Assembly: GCA_035529895.1 (NCBI GenBank)
Contig: DATKVV010000042.1
Coordinates: 1 to 29,618, forward strand
Direction of reading: 5' to 3'
From: JAUWKC01 sp035529895
GTDB lineage: Bacteria > Planctomycetota > Phycisphaerae > Sedimentisphaerales > Anaerobacaceae
Length of the DNA: 29,618 nt
Shown piece after piece: positions 20,705 through 28,935 of the stretch; positions within the stretch are counted from its first letter, which is position 1, and each line of letters opens with the position of its first letter. The notes below the pieces were generated by a model. It did no database searches. It worked only from the letters and a program-made list of their open reading frames with translations, and was not told where the DNA came from. The position numbers and the translations under genes are program-made.

Positions 20705-21416
20705 TTAAGGGCCGGCGATACGAAACTCTTTACGGCCCGGCTGGAGGACGGCGGTGTTTACGACGCAGCCTTCGGCATTATCAGCGGCAAAGGCGGCAGT
20801 CACGCGAACGGGGTAATTCCATTTGGTTTCGATGCTTCCGGAGACGTCTTTTTGGCCGGGATGCCAGCTTGTTATCTCGACGCCGCCGGAGAAATGCAGG
20901 TCGGTTCCGGCCAAAATGGGCTTGTCAGCCGTCCAGGGTGCGACCCGGAGTAAACGGCTGTCGTGGGCGGCGAGGTCGCCGAGGTTTATCCTTGCCCCTG
21001 CATCGAATATGCCGAGAGGTTTTTGGCTGAAGAAATCGAAGATGAAGAATTTCGAGCCCTGCATCGAGTTAAGGACCTCTGCCGAGAGAGGAAGGGTGAC
21101 AGGTTTCGGCCGGTCGGTGAGGTTGACGACAGCCACTGTCACCCAGGGAGCGAGGTTTTTGCAGCGGGGCGTCACGCGGGTCAGGAACATTGATGGACAC
21201 GGCTGTTCGAATAAGTCCAGCGGAATGGAGGAAGAATTCACCGACGGGATAATGTGTCGATAAAGCGAACTGGTTCGTCGTGGTTGGAATGTTGAGTTCG
21301 AGCAGGACGGGTACTGTGCCGGTTTTTGAGGGTGCATTGCAGGCGGAGATGCTTACGGCAGGAGCAATAAGCGCACTTAACAAGGCAAGAAGCGTAGTAT
21401 ACTTTGGATTTTTCAT
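20705..21416 (-). pseudogene. remnant of an exported glycoside hydrolase (alpha-galactosidase-like C-terminus)
   Basis: From 21416 leftward an ATG starts a clear signal peptide (MKNPKYTTLLALLSALIAPA). Then the sensible reading changes frame near 21260 and continues as IPSVNSSSIPLDLFEQP, LAPWVTVAVVNLTDRPKPVTL, FDFFSQKPLGIFDAG, INLGDLAAHDSRLLRVAPW and ending GRKEFRIAGP. That is the C-terminal beta-sandwich of GH36/GH27-like enzymes. The whole catalytic barrel is missing, so this is a gene reduced by a large internal deletion with a frameshift. The C-terminal frame alone could be translated (210 residues) but would have no active site. Confidence 0.65.
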
Positions 21417-21532
21417 AATAAGAGTCTTTCTATTTTGCGAATCGGCTTCGAATTTTTCATCCGGCGCCGAATGCCGGTTTTGCCAGTCAACTCCGAGCTA
21501 AAATTGGCATATAAGGCGACTGGCGTCAAGGG

Positions 21533-21563
21533 ATTTTGGCGTTTCACCAAAATGGCATTTTGG
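21533..21563. promoter_or_regulatory. triple half-site operator upstream of nfnAB
   Basis: ATTTTGG (21533-21539), CCAAAAT (21547-21553) and ATTTTGG (21557-21563): three copies of one 7-base half-site in alternating orientation, spaced by 7 and 3 bases. The right pair is the perfect palindrome CCAAAAT-GGC-ATTTTGG. It ends 9 bases before the -35 box, a position suited to an activator or repressor. Confidence 0.5.
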
Positions 21564-21572
21564 ATGCGTTAC

Positions 21573-21600
21573 TTGACAGGAATGCTAATTTGGCCATAAT
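21573..21600 (+). promoter_or_regulatory. promoter of the nfnAB-like operon
   Basis: TTGACA (21573-21578), 16-base spacer, CATAAT (21595-21600; 5 of 6). The predicted start point near 21607 leaves a ~30-base leader with AGAAGGAG before the GTG at 21639. Confidence 0.6.
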
Positions 21601-21638
21601 GACTGTTTTCTTTGTTTGTCAGCAGAAGGAGTAGACAG

Positions 21639-22493
21639 GTGCCGCATAGAATTGTGACCAAAGAGCGGCTTAGCGAGGACGTTTTCACTGCTGAAATCGA
21701 GGCGCCGCTTATCGCTCAGGCAAGAAAACCGGGGCAGTTTGTGATTGTCAGTATAAACAACGAGTATGGCGAACGAATTCCGCTGACAATCGCGGACGCC
21801 GACCCGCAAAGGGGGACTGTACGGCTTATCTGGCAGCGTGTAGGCAAGACCACCTCTGAACTGGCTGATATGCGTGCAGGTGATGAAGTGGCCAACGTGG
21901 TCGGCCCGCTGGGAAGGCCCACCCACGTTGAGAATTTCGGCACGGTTGTCTGCGTGGGCGGCGGAATCGGAAACGCGCCGCTGCTGCCGATTGCAAAGGC
22001 TTTGAAAGGAGCCGGTAATAAAGTTGTCAGTATTCTCGGGGCCAGAACGAAGAGTCTGCTTATTCTCGTGGACGAGTTTTCCCGGATAAGCGACGAATTG
22101 ATAATTGCTACCGATGACGGTTCGTACGGCCGCAAAGCGCTGGTGACTGAGCCGCTGAAAGAAGTTTGTCGGCGCAAGGCGAAACCGGACCAGGTTTTCG
22201 CCATCGGGCCGGCAATAATGATGAAGTTCTGCTGCGAGGTGACGAAACAGTTTGATGTCCCTACGCAAGTGTCTCTGAACACAATTATGGTTGACGGCAC
22301 GGGGATGTGCGGGGGCTGCCGGATTGAATTTGACGGCAAACCGAAGTTTGTGTGCGTTGACGGTCCGGAGTTTGACGGGCACAAGGTCAATTTCGACTTG
22401 ATGATAAAAAGACTGAACGCCTATAAGAAGCAGGAGCAGAAGGCTTACGAGCGGTACAAAGACCACAAATGCAAAATAGGCCTGGACGGTTAG
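21639..22493 (+). CDS. nfnA: NfnA/SudB-like FAD and [2Fe-2S] oxidoreductase subunit
   Basis: 284 residues from the GTG at 21639, with AAGGAG 8 bases upstream; the longer frame from a TTG at 21612 would start almost at the predicted transcription start. Ferredoxin-NADP reductase fold: FAD-binding RIPLTIADAD (~47-56), NAD(P)-binding VCVGGGIGNAPLLPIAKAL, and a C-terminal [2Fe-2S] site with Cys224, Cys227 (MCGGC) and Cys239 (KFVCVDGPEFDG). This is the small subunit of the electron-bifurcating NADH-dependent ferredoxin:NADP+ oxidoreductase (Nfn), or of the related sulfide dehydrogenase. It lies 31 bases upstream of the large subunit, so the two form one operon. Confidence 0.9.
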   Translation: MPHRIVTKERLSEDVFTAEIEAPLIAQARKPGQFVIVSINNEYGERIPLTIADADPQRGTVRLIWQRVGKTTSELADMRAGDEVANVVGPLGRPTHVENFGTVVCVGGGIGNAPLLPIAKALKGAGNKVVSILGARTKSLLILVDEFSRISDELIIATDDGSYGRKALVTEPLKEVCRRKAKPDQVFAIGPAIMMKFCCEVTKQFDVPTQVSLNTIMVDGTGMCGGCRIEFDGKPKFVCVDGPEFDGHKVNFDLMIKRLNAYKKQEQKAYERYKDHKCKIGLDG

Positions 22494-22524
22494 ATGTTTA
22501 AACACACCTTACACCGCAAGAGCA

Positions 22525-24060
22525 ATGGAGATGACCGGCAGTATAATTAAGGAACGTATAAGCGTGACGGACCAAGAGAGCGAAAGACTTTTGCAGGAGC
22601 TTTTGAGAAATCAAGAGGCGGGAGGCCTCAAGCCTGCCGACAGATATAAAATTCCCCCTCAGGATATGCCGCAGCAGGACCCGGTCGAAAGAAGAGGGAA
22701 CGTCAACGAAGTTGCGACGGGTTATAGCGAAAGGCAGGCCCGGCTGGAGGCTATGCGGTGTATGCAGTGCAAAAGCGCCCCCTGTGTTAAGGGCTGTCCT
22801 GTGCGGATAAGGATAAAGGATTTTATAGCCGCCATCACCGAAGGGGATTACAAGGGGGCCCTTGGCATTATCAAGGAGAACTCACTGCTGCCGGCGGTTT
22901 GCGGTCGGGTGTGCCCTCAGGAAGTCCAGTGTCAACAGACATGCACGGTGGGCTTAAAATTCAAGGATGCCACCAAAGCCGTGTCAATCGGCAGGCTGGA
23001 AAGGTTTGTCGCTGATTCGGCTCAGGACAACGAAGGTATTCCGGCGGTTGCACCTGCGACGGGGATGAAAGTTGCCATAATCGGCTCGGGACCGGGGGGG
23101 ATTGTGGCCGCGGCCGATACCAGGAGAGCCGGACACGATGTTACCATATTCGAGGCGTTCCATAAGGCCGGCGGCGTGATGGTCTATGGAATTCCCGAAT
23201 TCAGGCTTCCCAAGGCCATCGTCCAAAAGGAAATCGACGTGCTTACCAAGATGGGCGTCAAAATCGTGTGTAACTTCGTTGTCGGCAGGACAAGGACGGT
23301 TGAGCAGTTGATGAGCGAGGACGGGTTCGACGCGGTTTATATCGGTGTTGGAGCAGGGCTGCCGAGTTTCATGGGAATCGAAGGAGAGTCTCTTGTCGGG
23401 GTTTATAGCGCCAATGAATACCTCACCCGGGCAAATCTTATGAAGGCATACAAGTTCGGCAAGGGCGCGGACACTCCGATTGCCCATTCGAGGAAGGTGG
23501 CGGTTGTCGGGGGCGGCAATGTGGCGATGGACGCCGCCAGAACGGCGGTCAGGCTCGGGTCCGAAAAAGTTTATTTGGTTTACCGCAGAAGCGAAAAGGA
23601 GATGCCGGCCCGGGTCGAAGAGGTTCATCATGCCAAAGAGGAGGGCATCGAATTTCACGTATTGCAGAGCCCAAAGCGGATATTTGGCGACCAGAACAGT
23701 TATGTGACCGGAATCGAATGCCTCAAGTACCGGCTCGGCGAGCCGGACGAATCCGGCCGGCGTCGGCCTATTCCCATCGAAGGCTCGGAGTTCGAGATTG
23801 AAGTTGACGCGGTAATTATTGCTATCGGCAACATCGCAAATCCGTTGATTCGCCAGACCACGCCCGGGCTGGAGTTCAACAAGTGGGGCAATATCATCGT
23901 CGATGAAGACTGTAAAACCTCACTCGAAGGTGTTTACGCCGGCGGGGATATCGTGCTCGGCGCCGCAACGGTGATTCTGGCGATGGGCCAGGGGAGAATC
24001 GCGGCTGCGGCCATAAATAAGTATCTCGAAGAGAAGAAAAAACCGCGAGATTCGGCTTAA
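22525..24060 (+). CDS. nfnB: NfnB / glutamate synthase small-chain-like flavoprotein
   Basis: 511 residues. The N-terminal Fe-S domain has Cys79, 82, 87, 91 (CMQCKSAPCVKGC) and Cys126, 130, 136, 140 (CGRVCPQEVQCQQTC). Next come the FAD Rossmann motif VAIIGSGPGG (~183-192) with GGVMVYGIPEFRLPK, the NADPH Rossmann motif VAVVGGGNVAMDAARTAVRLG (~328-348), and the C-terminal VYAGGDIVLGAATVILAMGQGR. Paired with the preceding NfnA-like gene it should form NfnAB, coupling NADH, NADPH and ferredoxin in the cytoplasm; no large glutamate-synthase gene is adjacent. The N-terminus is longer than usual. The ATG at 22525 has a weak SD; a GTG at 22564 with AAGGAA upstream is an alternative. Confidence 0.9.
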   Translation: MEMTGSIIKERISVTDQESERLLQELLRNQEAGGLKPADRYKIPPQDMPQQDPVERRGNVNEVATGYSERQARLEAMRCMQCKSAPCVKGCPVRIRIKDFIAAITEGDYKGALGIIKENSLLPAVCGRVCPQEVQCQQTCTVGLKFKDATKAVSIGRLERFVADSAQDNEGIPAVAPATGMKVAIIGSGPGGIVAAADTRRAGHDVTIFEAFHKAGGVMVYGIPEFRLPKAIVQKEIDVLTKMGVKIVCNFVVGRTRTVEQLMSEDGFDAVYIGVGAGLPSFMGIEGESLVGVYSANEYLTRANLMKAYKFGKGADTPIAHSRKVAVVGGGNVAMDAARTAVRLGSEKVYLVYRRSEKEMPARVEEVHHAKEEGIEFHVLQSPKRIFGDQNSYVTGIECLKYRLGEPDESGRRRPIPIEGSEFEIEVDAVIIAIGNIANPLIRQTTPGLEFNKWGNIIVDEDCKTSLEGVYAGGDIVLGAATVILAMGQGRIAAAAINKYLEEKKKPRDSA

Positions 24061-24191
24061 TGAGCGGTTTACCGGCTGTGCTTCTTTTTCGATTCGACTG
24101 CGGACCCCACAGGATAATAGTTTGAGGAAGGGGAAAACAGGGTCTGAATCTGCGCGAAAAAAGCGCCCAAGGGGGGGGGCCGACGGAGATG

Positions 24192-24209
24192 AAAAGCCGG
24201 AGGCTTTTT
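24192..24209. terminator. bidirectional intrinsic terminator
   Basis: AAAAGCC (24192-24198), loop GGA, GGCTTTT (24202-24208), then another T. It works as an A/T-flanked hairpin on both strands. It lies 132 bases after nfnB and directly follows the stop of the small minus-strand gene. Confidence 0.55.
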
Positions 24210-24306
24210 AGCACAAAGCTACATAGCTGGCGATTGCCAGCAGCAAAAGCCTTCTTTTGTTGACTGTAAACGGAAGCCAGATTTCGTAATAAAATTTCTT
24301 CATCAT
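24208..24306 (-). CDS. 32-residue hydrophobic small protein
   Basis: A complete short gene on the minus strand. ATGATGAAG starts at 24306 (second ATG at 24303) with GAAGGGG 7 bases upstream, and a TATAAT promoter lies 39 bases before the ATG. The TAA (24210-24208) overlaps the terminator hairpin. The product begins MMKKFYYEIWLPFTVNKRR and continues LLLLAIASYVALC: a basic, aromatic N-terminal half and a short hydrophobic C-terminal segment long enough to insert in a membrane. Family and function unknown. The arrangement of promoter, SD, frame and terminator is the evidence; a homology search would test it. Confidence 0.5.
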   Translation of the reverse strand: MMKKFYYEIWLPFTVNKRRLLLLAIASYVALC

Positions 24307-24344
24307 TTTTTTGCCCCTTCAAAACCTGCTTCTTTTACGGTGTT

Positions 24345-24374
24345 ATTATAACAGAAGGCCGCGGTCGAAGGCAA
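24345..24374 (-). promoter_or_regulatory. promoter of the 32-residue gene
   Basis: Minus strand TTGCCT (24374-24369), 18-base spacer, TATAAT (24350-24345). Perfect -10, weak -35. The leader is about 32 bases. Confidence 0.45.
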
Positions 24375-24568
24375 GAAAAATATGTTTGCTCAGGCTGTAA
24401 GTGCTTTCTGGCCAAGGTCTTATGGTATGCCTACGGCGTAAGTTTTTGGCGGTCTATAGGGGGTGATTATGTCGATGGCGGCAATAGCAGTCGGACCCGC
24501 ACGGGCAGACGTACCCGGCCGAGGGAGCCCAGGTGAAAAAAGACTGGATTATGCGTTTTTCAGTACTG

Positions 24569-25840
24569 TTACGCCAGTTTTTCAGCGGCTTCGGCCATGA
24601 GTCTGGCTATGGGCATACGCTGGGGGCAGCGGGCCTCGGCAAGGCTGTAATCGGCGGTGAGCAGCTTGTTTCTAACCTTATGAGGTATTGTGGCAAACAG
24701 CTCTTTGGCGGTTTCTGTTTCGCCGTAGCTGTTATAGTACATCAGGCAGCGCATAACATCACCGACATAAGGCATCTCCGGGAGGGCCGAGCCGCAGATA
24801 TTTGCGCAGCCGGCACAATAACCCGTGCAGGTTTCCTGAGCCACCTGCTTAAAGACTTTCATATCGTCGGATGCAAGCTTAGTTTTGTCGAGCGCTACGG
24901 CGACATTCAGGCTTAATTCGCTAAGATTTCCCCGGCCCACGGCCACGGAACTGATTCTCTTGTCGTCAAGCACGACTTTTAACTTTGCCTGTCCGGCGGT
25001 AAAGCCGCGCTCGATGAAGTGGTCGGTGAGTTTCTTGTCCGCTTCGGTTTCGAGAGCCTGGCCTCTGGCCTGGGTCTTCATAGCGGTCAGGCCGATACCT
25101 GCTTTGTAGCAGGCGTCGATGGCGTCGTGCATTTGCGGGTCCTGCATTTCTCGGAAGTTGTACTTTACCATGATGGCGTCAATCCAGTCGAGCCTGGCGG
25201 CGGCTGTGAGGCATTGGGCCATGTTCTCATGTGTGCTAACGCCGAAAAAGCGAATCAACTTTCGATTCTTTGCGTTTTGGGCCCATTTTTTCAAATCATC
25301 GGTCAACTGGCCGGGGCTTTTGAGCTGGTGGACGCCGTAGTATAAATCGATGTAATCAGTCTGCATTCTTTTCATAGATTCCTGAAGCCGTTTTTCGACA
25401 TCTTCTACGGTGGTTGCCTGCGACGCTTTGCTGACGATGAATAATTCCTTTCTGACGTGTGGGTCCCTCGAGAGAAATTTGCCTATACCAAGCTCACTGT
25501 TTCCGCCCGAATAGGAGTATGCGGTATCCCAATAGGTGACGCCGAACTGAATAGCCTTTCTTAAAACGATTTGCTGCTCAACGGCGTCGAACATCATGCC
25601 GAGAGCGAGGCAGGGCACTTCGAGCGGGACCTTGTTTCCGGAGTCGGCTATCCAGGTGAGCTTTCCCAGCCTCCGTTTGGGTACCTGGGGATACTGCTTC
25701 TGGTCTGTTTTCTCGGAGGTATCAGGCTCATTTGGGCCGGCCGCAATAGCTTCGGCGGAGGCGAGGATAGAACCCAGGCCTGCGGCGCTGACCGTCCTGA
25801 GAAAATCTCTTCTATCTATTCTTCTTTCTTTTTGTTTCAT
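24569..25840 (-). CDS. Tat-exported Fe-S aldo/keto reductase, copy 1
   Basis: 423 residues from the ATG at 25840, with GGAGG 8 bases upstream. A twin-arginine signal (DRRDFLRTVSAAGLGSILAS, Arg10-Arg11) predicts export of the folded, cofactor-loaded protein. The aldo/keto reductase barrel shows YWDTAYSYSGGNSELGIG (catalytic Asp and Tyr), FIVSKAS (Lys) and DLYYGVHQL (His). The C-terminal extension has CTGYCAGCANIC (C-x3-C-x2-C-x3-C) and later ARCPQRMPI, consistent with a [4Fe-4S] site. Substrate unknown. Last gene of the leftward operon, 45 bases after its paralogue; the order suggests that the upstream polyferredoxin supplies electrons. Confidence 0.9.
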   Translation of the reverse strand: MKQKERRIDRRDFLRTVSAAGLGSILASAEAIAAGPNEPDTSEKTDQKQYPQVPKRRLGKLTWIADSGNKVPLEVPCLALGMMFDAVEQQIVLRKAIQFGVTYWDTAYSYSGGNSELGIGKFLSRDPHVRKELFIVSKASQATTVEDVEKRLQESMKRMQTDYIDLYYGVHQLKSPGQLTDDLKKWAQNAKNRKLIRFFGVSTHENMAQCLTAAARLDWIDAIMVKYNFREMQDPQMHDAIDACYKAGIGLTAMKTQARGQALETEADKKLTDHFIERGFTAGQAKLKVVLDDKRISSVAVGRGNLSELSLNVAVALDKTKLASDDMKVFKQVAQETCTGYCAGCANICGSALPEMPYVGDVMRCLMYYNSYGETETAKELFATIPHKVRNKLLTADYSLAEARCPQRMPIARLMAEAAEKLA

Positions 25841-25885
25841 CGGACTGTCCTCCAAAAGCGATTAAATTTTTGACAACACGGTTTA

Positions 25886-27157
25886 TCAGGCCAACATAGT
25901 CAGTGCTTCGGCCATTAGTCCGGCTATGGGCAGACGCTGCGGGCAGCGGGCTTCGGCGAGGCGGTAGTCGGTGCTGAGCAGTTTGCTTCTTTTGCCGGCA
26001 GGTATTCCGCCAAAAAGCTGCCTGGCCCTCTGTTTCTCGCCATAGCTGTTATAGTACATCAAATAGCGCATAATTTCGCTTACATAAGGCATATCGGGCA
26101 GGGCCGCATCGCAAATGTTTGCGCAGCCGGCACAATAACCGCTGCACGTTTGCCGGGCAACTTCTTTGAAGACGTTCATATCCTCTGCGGTCAGCTCGGT
26201 TTTGTCGAGGGCGGCGGCGACGTTCGAAGTTAACAGAGCGATATTCTTCATCCCTACACAAGCGGAGCTGATTCTCTGGTCCGTGAGAACGGCCTTTATC
26301 TTTGCCTGCCCCTCGGTAAAACCTCGGTCGAAGAAGTGCTGAGTGAGTTTTTTGTCCGCCTCTGTTTCAATTTTTTTGACCTGTCCTTTTCCCATTGTCT
26401 TTATAGCGGTCAGGCCGATGCCTGCCTTGTGGCAGGCGTCAATGGCGGCGTTCAAGCGTTCGTCCTGCATCTCTCGAAAGTTATACTTCAACATTATGGC
26501 GTCAATCCAACTGAACTTGACGCCGACGTTGAGACATTCGGTCATGTTCCTGTGTGTGGTGAAGCCAAAGAACCGAATCAGGCCGCGCTGCTTTGCGTGT
26601 CTGGCCCAGTCCCGCAAGTCGTTGTTCAGGCGTTCGGTGGTCTCGATTTCGTGCAGATAGTATAAGTCGATATAATCTGTGTTCATTCTCCTGAGGGACG
26701 TCCGCAGACGGTCTTCCATATCGGCTGTTGTCATCGTATTTGATGCCTTGCTGGCGATGAAAAGCTCCTTTCGGATTTCCGGGTTCCTGGCGAGGAATTT
26801 GCCTATGCCAAGCTCGCTGTTTCCGCCGGAATAGTTGTACGCGGTGTCCCAATAATTAATTCCCCACTGGAGCGTTTTTCTCAGGAGAATTTGGTTCTCG
26901 GTGTCGACCTGGAAAGTGCCGAAGCACAGGCAGGGGACTTCAACCGGCACCTGCCTGCCTGATTCGTCCGGGCGGGTCAGCCTGCCCAGCTTGCGTTTGG
27001 GCACCTGGGGGAAACCGGGCTGCTGCGTCGGTTCGGAAGCGTTGGGTTCGTTTGATTTGGCTATTGCCCGGGTGGAGGCAAGAACAGAACCCAGGCCCGC
27101 GGCTCCGATTGTTTTGAAGAAATTTCTCCTGTTGATACCATCTTGGTTTTTTTTCAT
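25886..27157 (-). CDS. Tat-exported Fe-S aldo/keto reductase, copy 2
   Basis: 423 residues from the ATG at 27157, with GGAG 9 bases upstream. It is a clear paralogue of the following gene over its whole length: twin-arginine signal NRRNFFKTIGAAGLGSVLAS, NYWDTAYNYSGGNSELGIGKFL, LFIASKAS, DLYYLHEIE, and C-terminal CSGYCAGCANIC with ARCPQRLPIAGLMAEAL. The length is identical, so the pair arose by tandem duplication. It starts 22 bases after the polyferredoxin stop. The mature N-terminal linkers differ, and the residues just after the catalytic Lys and His differ, so the two may have different substrates. Reaction inferred from the family only. Confidence 0.9.
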   Translation of the reverse strand: MKKNQDGINRRNFFKTIGAAGLGSVLASTRAIAKSNEPNASEPTQQPGFPQVPKRKLGRLTRPDESGRQVPVEVPCLCFGTFQVDTENQILLRKTLQWGINYWDTAYNYSGGNSELGIGKFLARNPEIRKELFIASKASNTMTTADMEDRLRTSLRRMNTDYIDLYYLHEIETTERLNNDLRDWARHAKQRGLIRFFGFTTHRNMTECLNVGVKFSWIDAIMLKYNFREMQDERLNAAIDACHKAGIGLTAIKTMGKGQVKKIETEADKKLTQHFFDRGFTEGQAKIKAVLTDQRISSACVGMKNIALLTSNVAAALDKTELTAEDMNVFKEVARQTCSGYCAGCANICDAALPDMPYVSEIMRYLMYYNSYGEKQRARQLFGGIPAGKRSKLLSTDYRLAEARCPQRLPIAGLMAEALTMLA

Positions 27158-27179
27158 CACACAAGACTCCAAGAATCGA

Positions 27180-28925
27180 CTAACGTTTAAGCAACAGCGC
27201 TCTGCCGGGGCTTCTGGTTTCCCCTTCGGCGGAAACCATTATAGCTTTTTTACCGCTGACAGGGCATTCGTGTTCGCAAACTCCGCAGCCGATACACTTT
27301 TCGATGTCCACGTAAGGCCTTTGCAGGCGAACCTGAAGCTCGATTTTACCACCGGGAGCGGGGATTTGCTCGAAATTCTCGCCGGGGGGGATTTCTATCG
27401 AATTTTCGGTGTTTGCTGCAACTTTCAGGCGTTGACCGTCCCCAATGAGGCAATAATAGTCGCCGGTGGCGAATTTGCCGGGCGAAAGGCTGCTTTCGAC
27501 GGTCTCTATTTTTTCAGAGCCGGCGTTTCTTATGGTTAATATGCCGTCTCTGACTGTTTCGAAGAATTCCTGCGTGTAGATTGCTTTTGGGCTGACGGGA
27601 CAGTTCTCCTCGCAGACGATGCAGGGCCTGTTCATCGCCCAGGGGAGGCATCTGTTGCGGTCAACGAAGGCGGTGCCCAGTTTGATTGGGCCGACGTCGG
27701 CGAACTGGTCGCGTCCGAGTTTCTCGGAAAGTGTAATTGGCCGGATGGCTGCCGTGGGGCAGATTTGGCCGCAAGCGACACAATTCAACTGGCAACCGCT
27801 TGAGCCGATTCTATTGTTCAGCACGGGGGTCCAGAGATTTTCCAATCCGCCGGTGATGCCGCCGGGCTGAATCACGTTTGTCGGGCATATTCGCATACAC
27901 TGGCCGCACTTGATACACCGCTTCAGGAATTGGTCTTCGGGCAGCGCTCCGGGGGGGCGAATGACTTTGTGGTACCAATTGCTGCCCAATCTGTTGCCGA
28001 GCCTGATTGCGGGGACGGCCAATATGCCAGTGGCGACCGAAAGCGCAAAGCCCCTGCGTGAAATATCCGGGTCCGTAATCTCGCCCGCTAACGAGGGGAC
28101 GGTTTGGTAGCTGATTAGTTCGTGTTTGCAGTCCTGGCGGCAGTTGAAGCAGAGCACGCATTCGCTTATTTTTATATTGCCGGCCGGCTCGCAGCCGCCT
28201 TCACAGGATTTCTCGCAGAGTTTACAGTTGATGCACTCACTTTGATTTTTGCCGATTCGCCAGATGGCAAACCTGCCGATAACGCCGAACAGGGCCCCGA
28301 GGGGACAAATAAATCTGCAATAAAATCTGGGTATGACAAGGTTCAGTAAGACGGCCGTCAAAAATATCGCGAATATCAGCCACGCGCCTTCGTAAAACCG
28401 GCCTGTGACCGAGGCGATGTTGGCGGACCGGTCGACGAGGGGCAACAATACCAAATTGAAAGAGCGGGTAACAAGTGGTATGGGGTCGAGCAGACCCGTT
28501 TGCAGGGTGGCGGAGATTGACGGGAAGGCGGCCATGGCAAGAAAGAGCACGAGGATAAAGTATTTGACGCGCTGCGCCTTTCGGTATTTGTTCAGCTCGA
28601 CTTTCTTCGCTGTCGGCCTTTTTCTGTTGCCCAGGAAGCCGACGAAGTGATGGAGTGAGCCGAAGGGGCAGACCCAACCGCAGAAGAACCGGCCGAGGAT
28701 GATTGTCAAAACTACAGTGGCCAGTGCCCACAAGAGAGGGTAGTAGAGTGAGTGTTGGGTTAATACGGTGCCGATTGCAGCTAATGGGTCAAGCTGCAGA
28801 AACCAGTTCACGGGCCAGCCGCGCAGCTGCCAGAATTTCTCGCCTGCGGTGCCGACTATGCAGAACCATGCAAACAGAGCGAAAAAGAAAACCTGACTTA
28901 TTCTTCTGGCTGTAACAATTCTCAT
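27180..28925 (-). CDS. membrane polyferredoxin, NapH-NapG-like fusion
   Basis: 581 residues from the ATG at 28925, 10 bases after the DUF362 stop; the open frame reaches 29012. The first ~225 residues are NapH-like: about five membrane helices and two FCGWVCPFGS/FYCRFICPLGA (CxxxCP) motifs. Then come CINCKLCEKSCEGGC and CVLCFNCRQDC (231-266). Residues 288-310 hold an internal twin-arginine-like segment (ISRRGFALSVATGILAVPAI), followed by a NapG/MauM-like part: CIKCGQCMRICP (337-348), CQLNCVACGQICP, CIVCEENCP and CIGCGVCEHECP (544-555). It should move electrons from the quinone pool across the membrane to exported Fe-S enzymes, here plausibly the two aldo/keto reductases. The SD is weak, so translation may be coupled. 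Confidence 0.87.
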   Translation of the reverse strand: MRIVTARRISQVFFFALFAWFCIVGTAGEKFWQLRGWPVNWFLQLDPLAAIGTVLTQHSLYYPLLWALATVVLTIILGRFFCGWVCPFGSLHHFVGFLGNRKRPTAKKVELNKYRKAQRVKYFILVLFLAMAAFPSISATLQTGLLDPIPLVTRSFNLVLLPLVDRSANIASVTGRFYEGAWLIFAIFLTAVLLNLVIPRFYCRFICPLGALFGVIGRFAIWRIGKNQSECINCKLCEKSCEGGCEPAGNIKISECVLCFNCRQDCKHELISYQTVPSLAGEITDPDISRRGFALSVATGILAVPAIRLGNRLGSNWYHKVIRPPGALPEDQFLKRCIKCGQCMRICPTNVIQPGGITGGLENLWTPVLNNRIGSSGCQLNCVACGQICPTAAIRPITLSEKLGRDQFADVGPIKLGTAFVDRNRCLPWAMNRPCIVCEENCPVSPKAIYTQEFFETVRDGILTIRNAGSEKIETVESSLSPGKFATGDYYCLIGDGQRLKVAANTENSIEIPPGENFEQIPAPGGKIELQVRLQRPYVDIEKCIGCGVCEHECPVSGKKAIMVSAEGETRSPGRALLLKR

Positions 28926-28935
28926 AGTTAAACTT

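Larger units (their letters stand above)
24061..24568. other. region between nfnB and the aldo/keto reductase operon
   Basis: 508 bases containing the terminator, the small gene and its promoter. There is also a run of nine G at about 24171-24179. GCTGGC-GATT-GCCAGC (24226-24241) is a perfect hairpin inside the small gene. From 24375 to 24568 I see nothing convincing; a short frame from 24469 is probably noise. Confidence 0.4.

Noticed and set aside
24171..24179. Run of nine G as a phase-variation tract
   Set aside because: It lies outside any gene and away from promoter spacing, so length change would have no evident effect.
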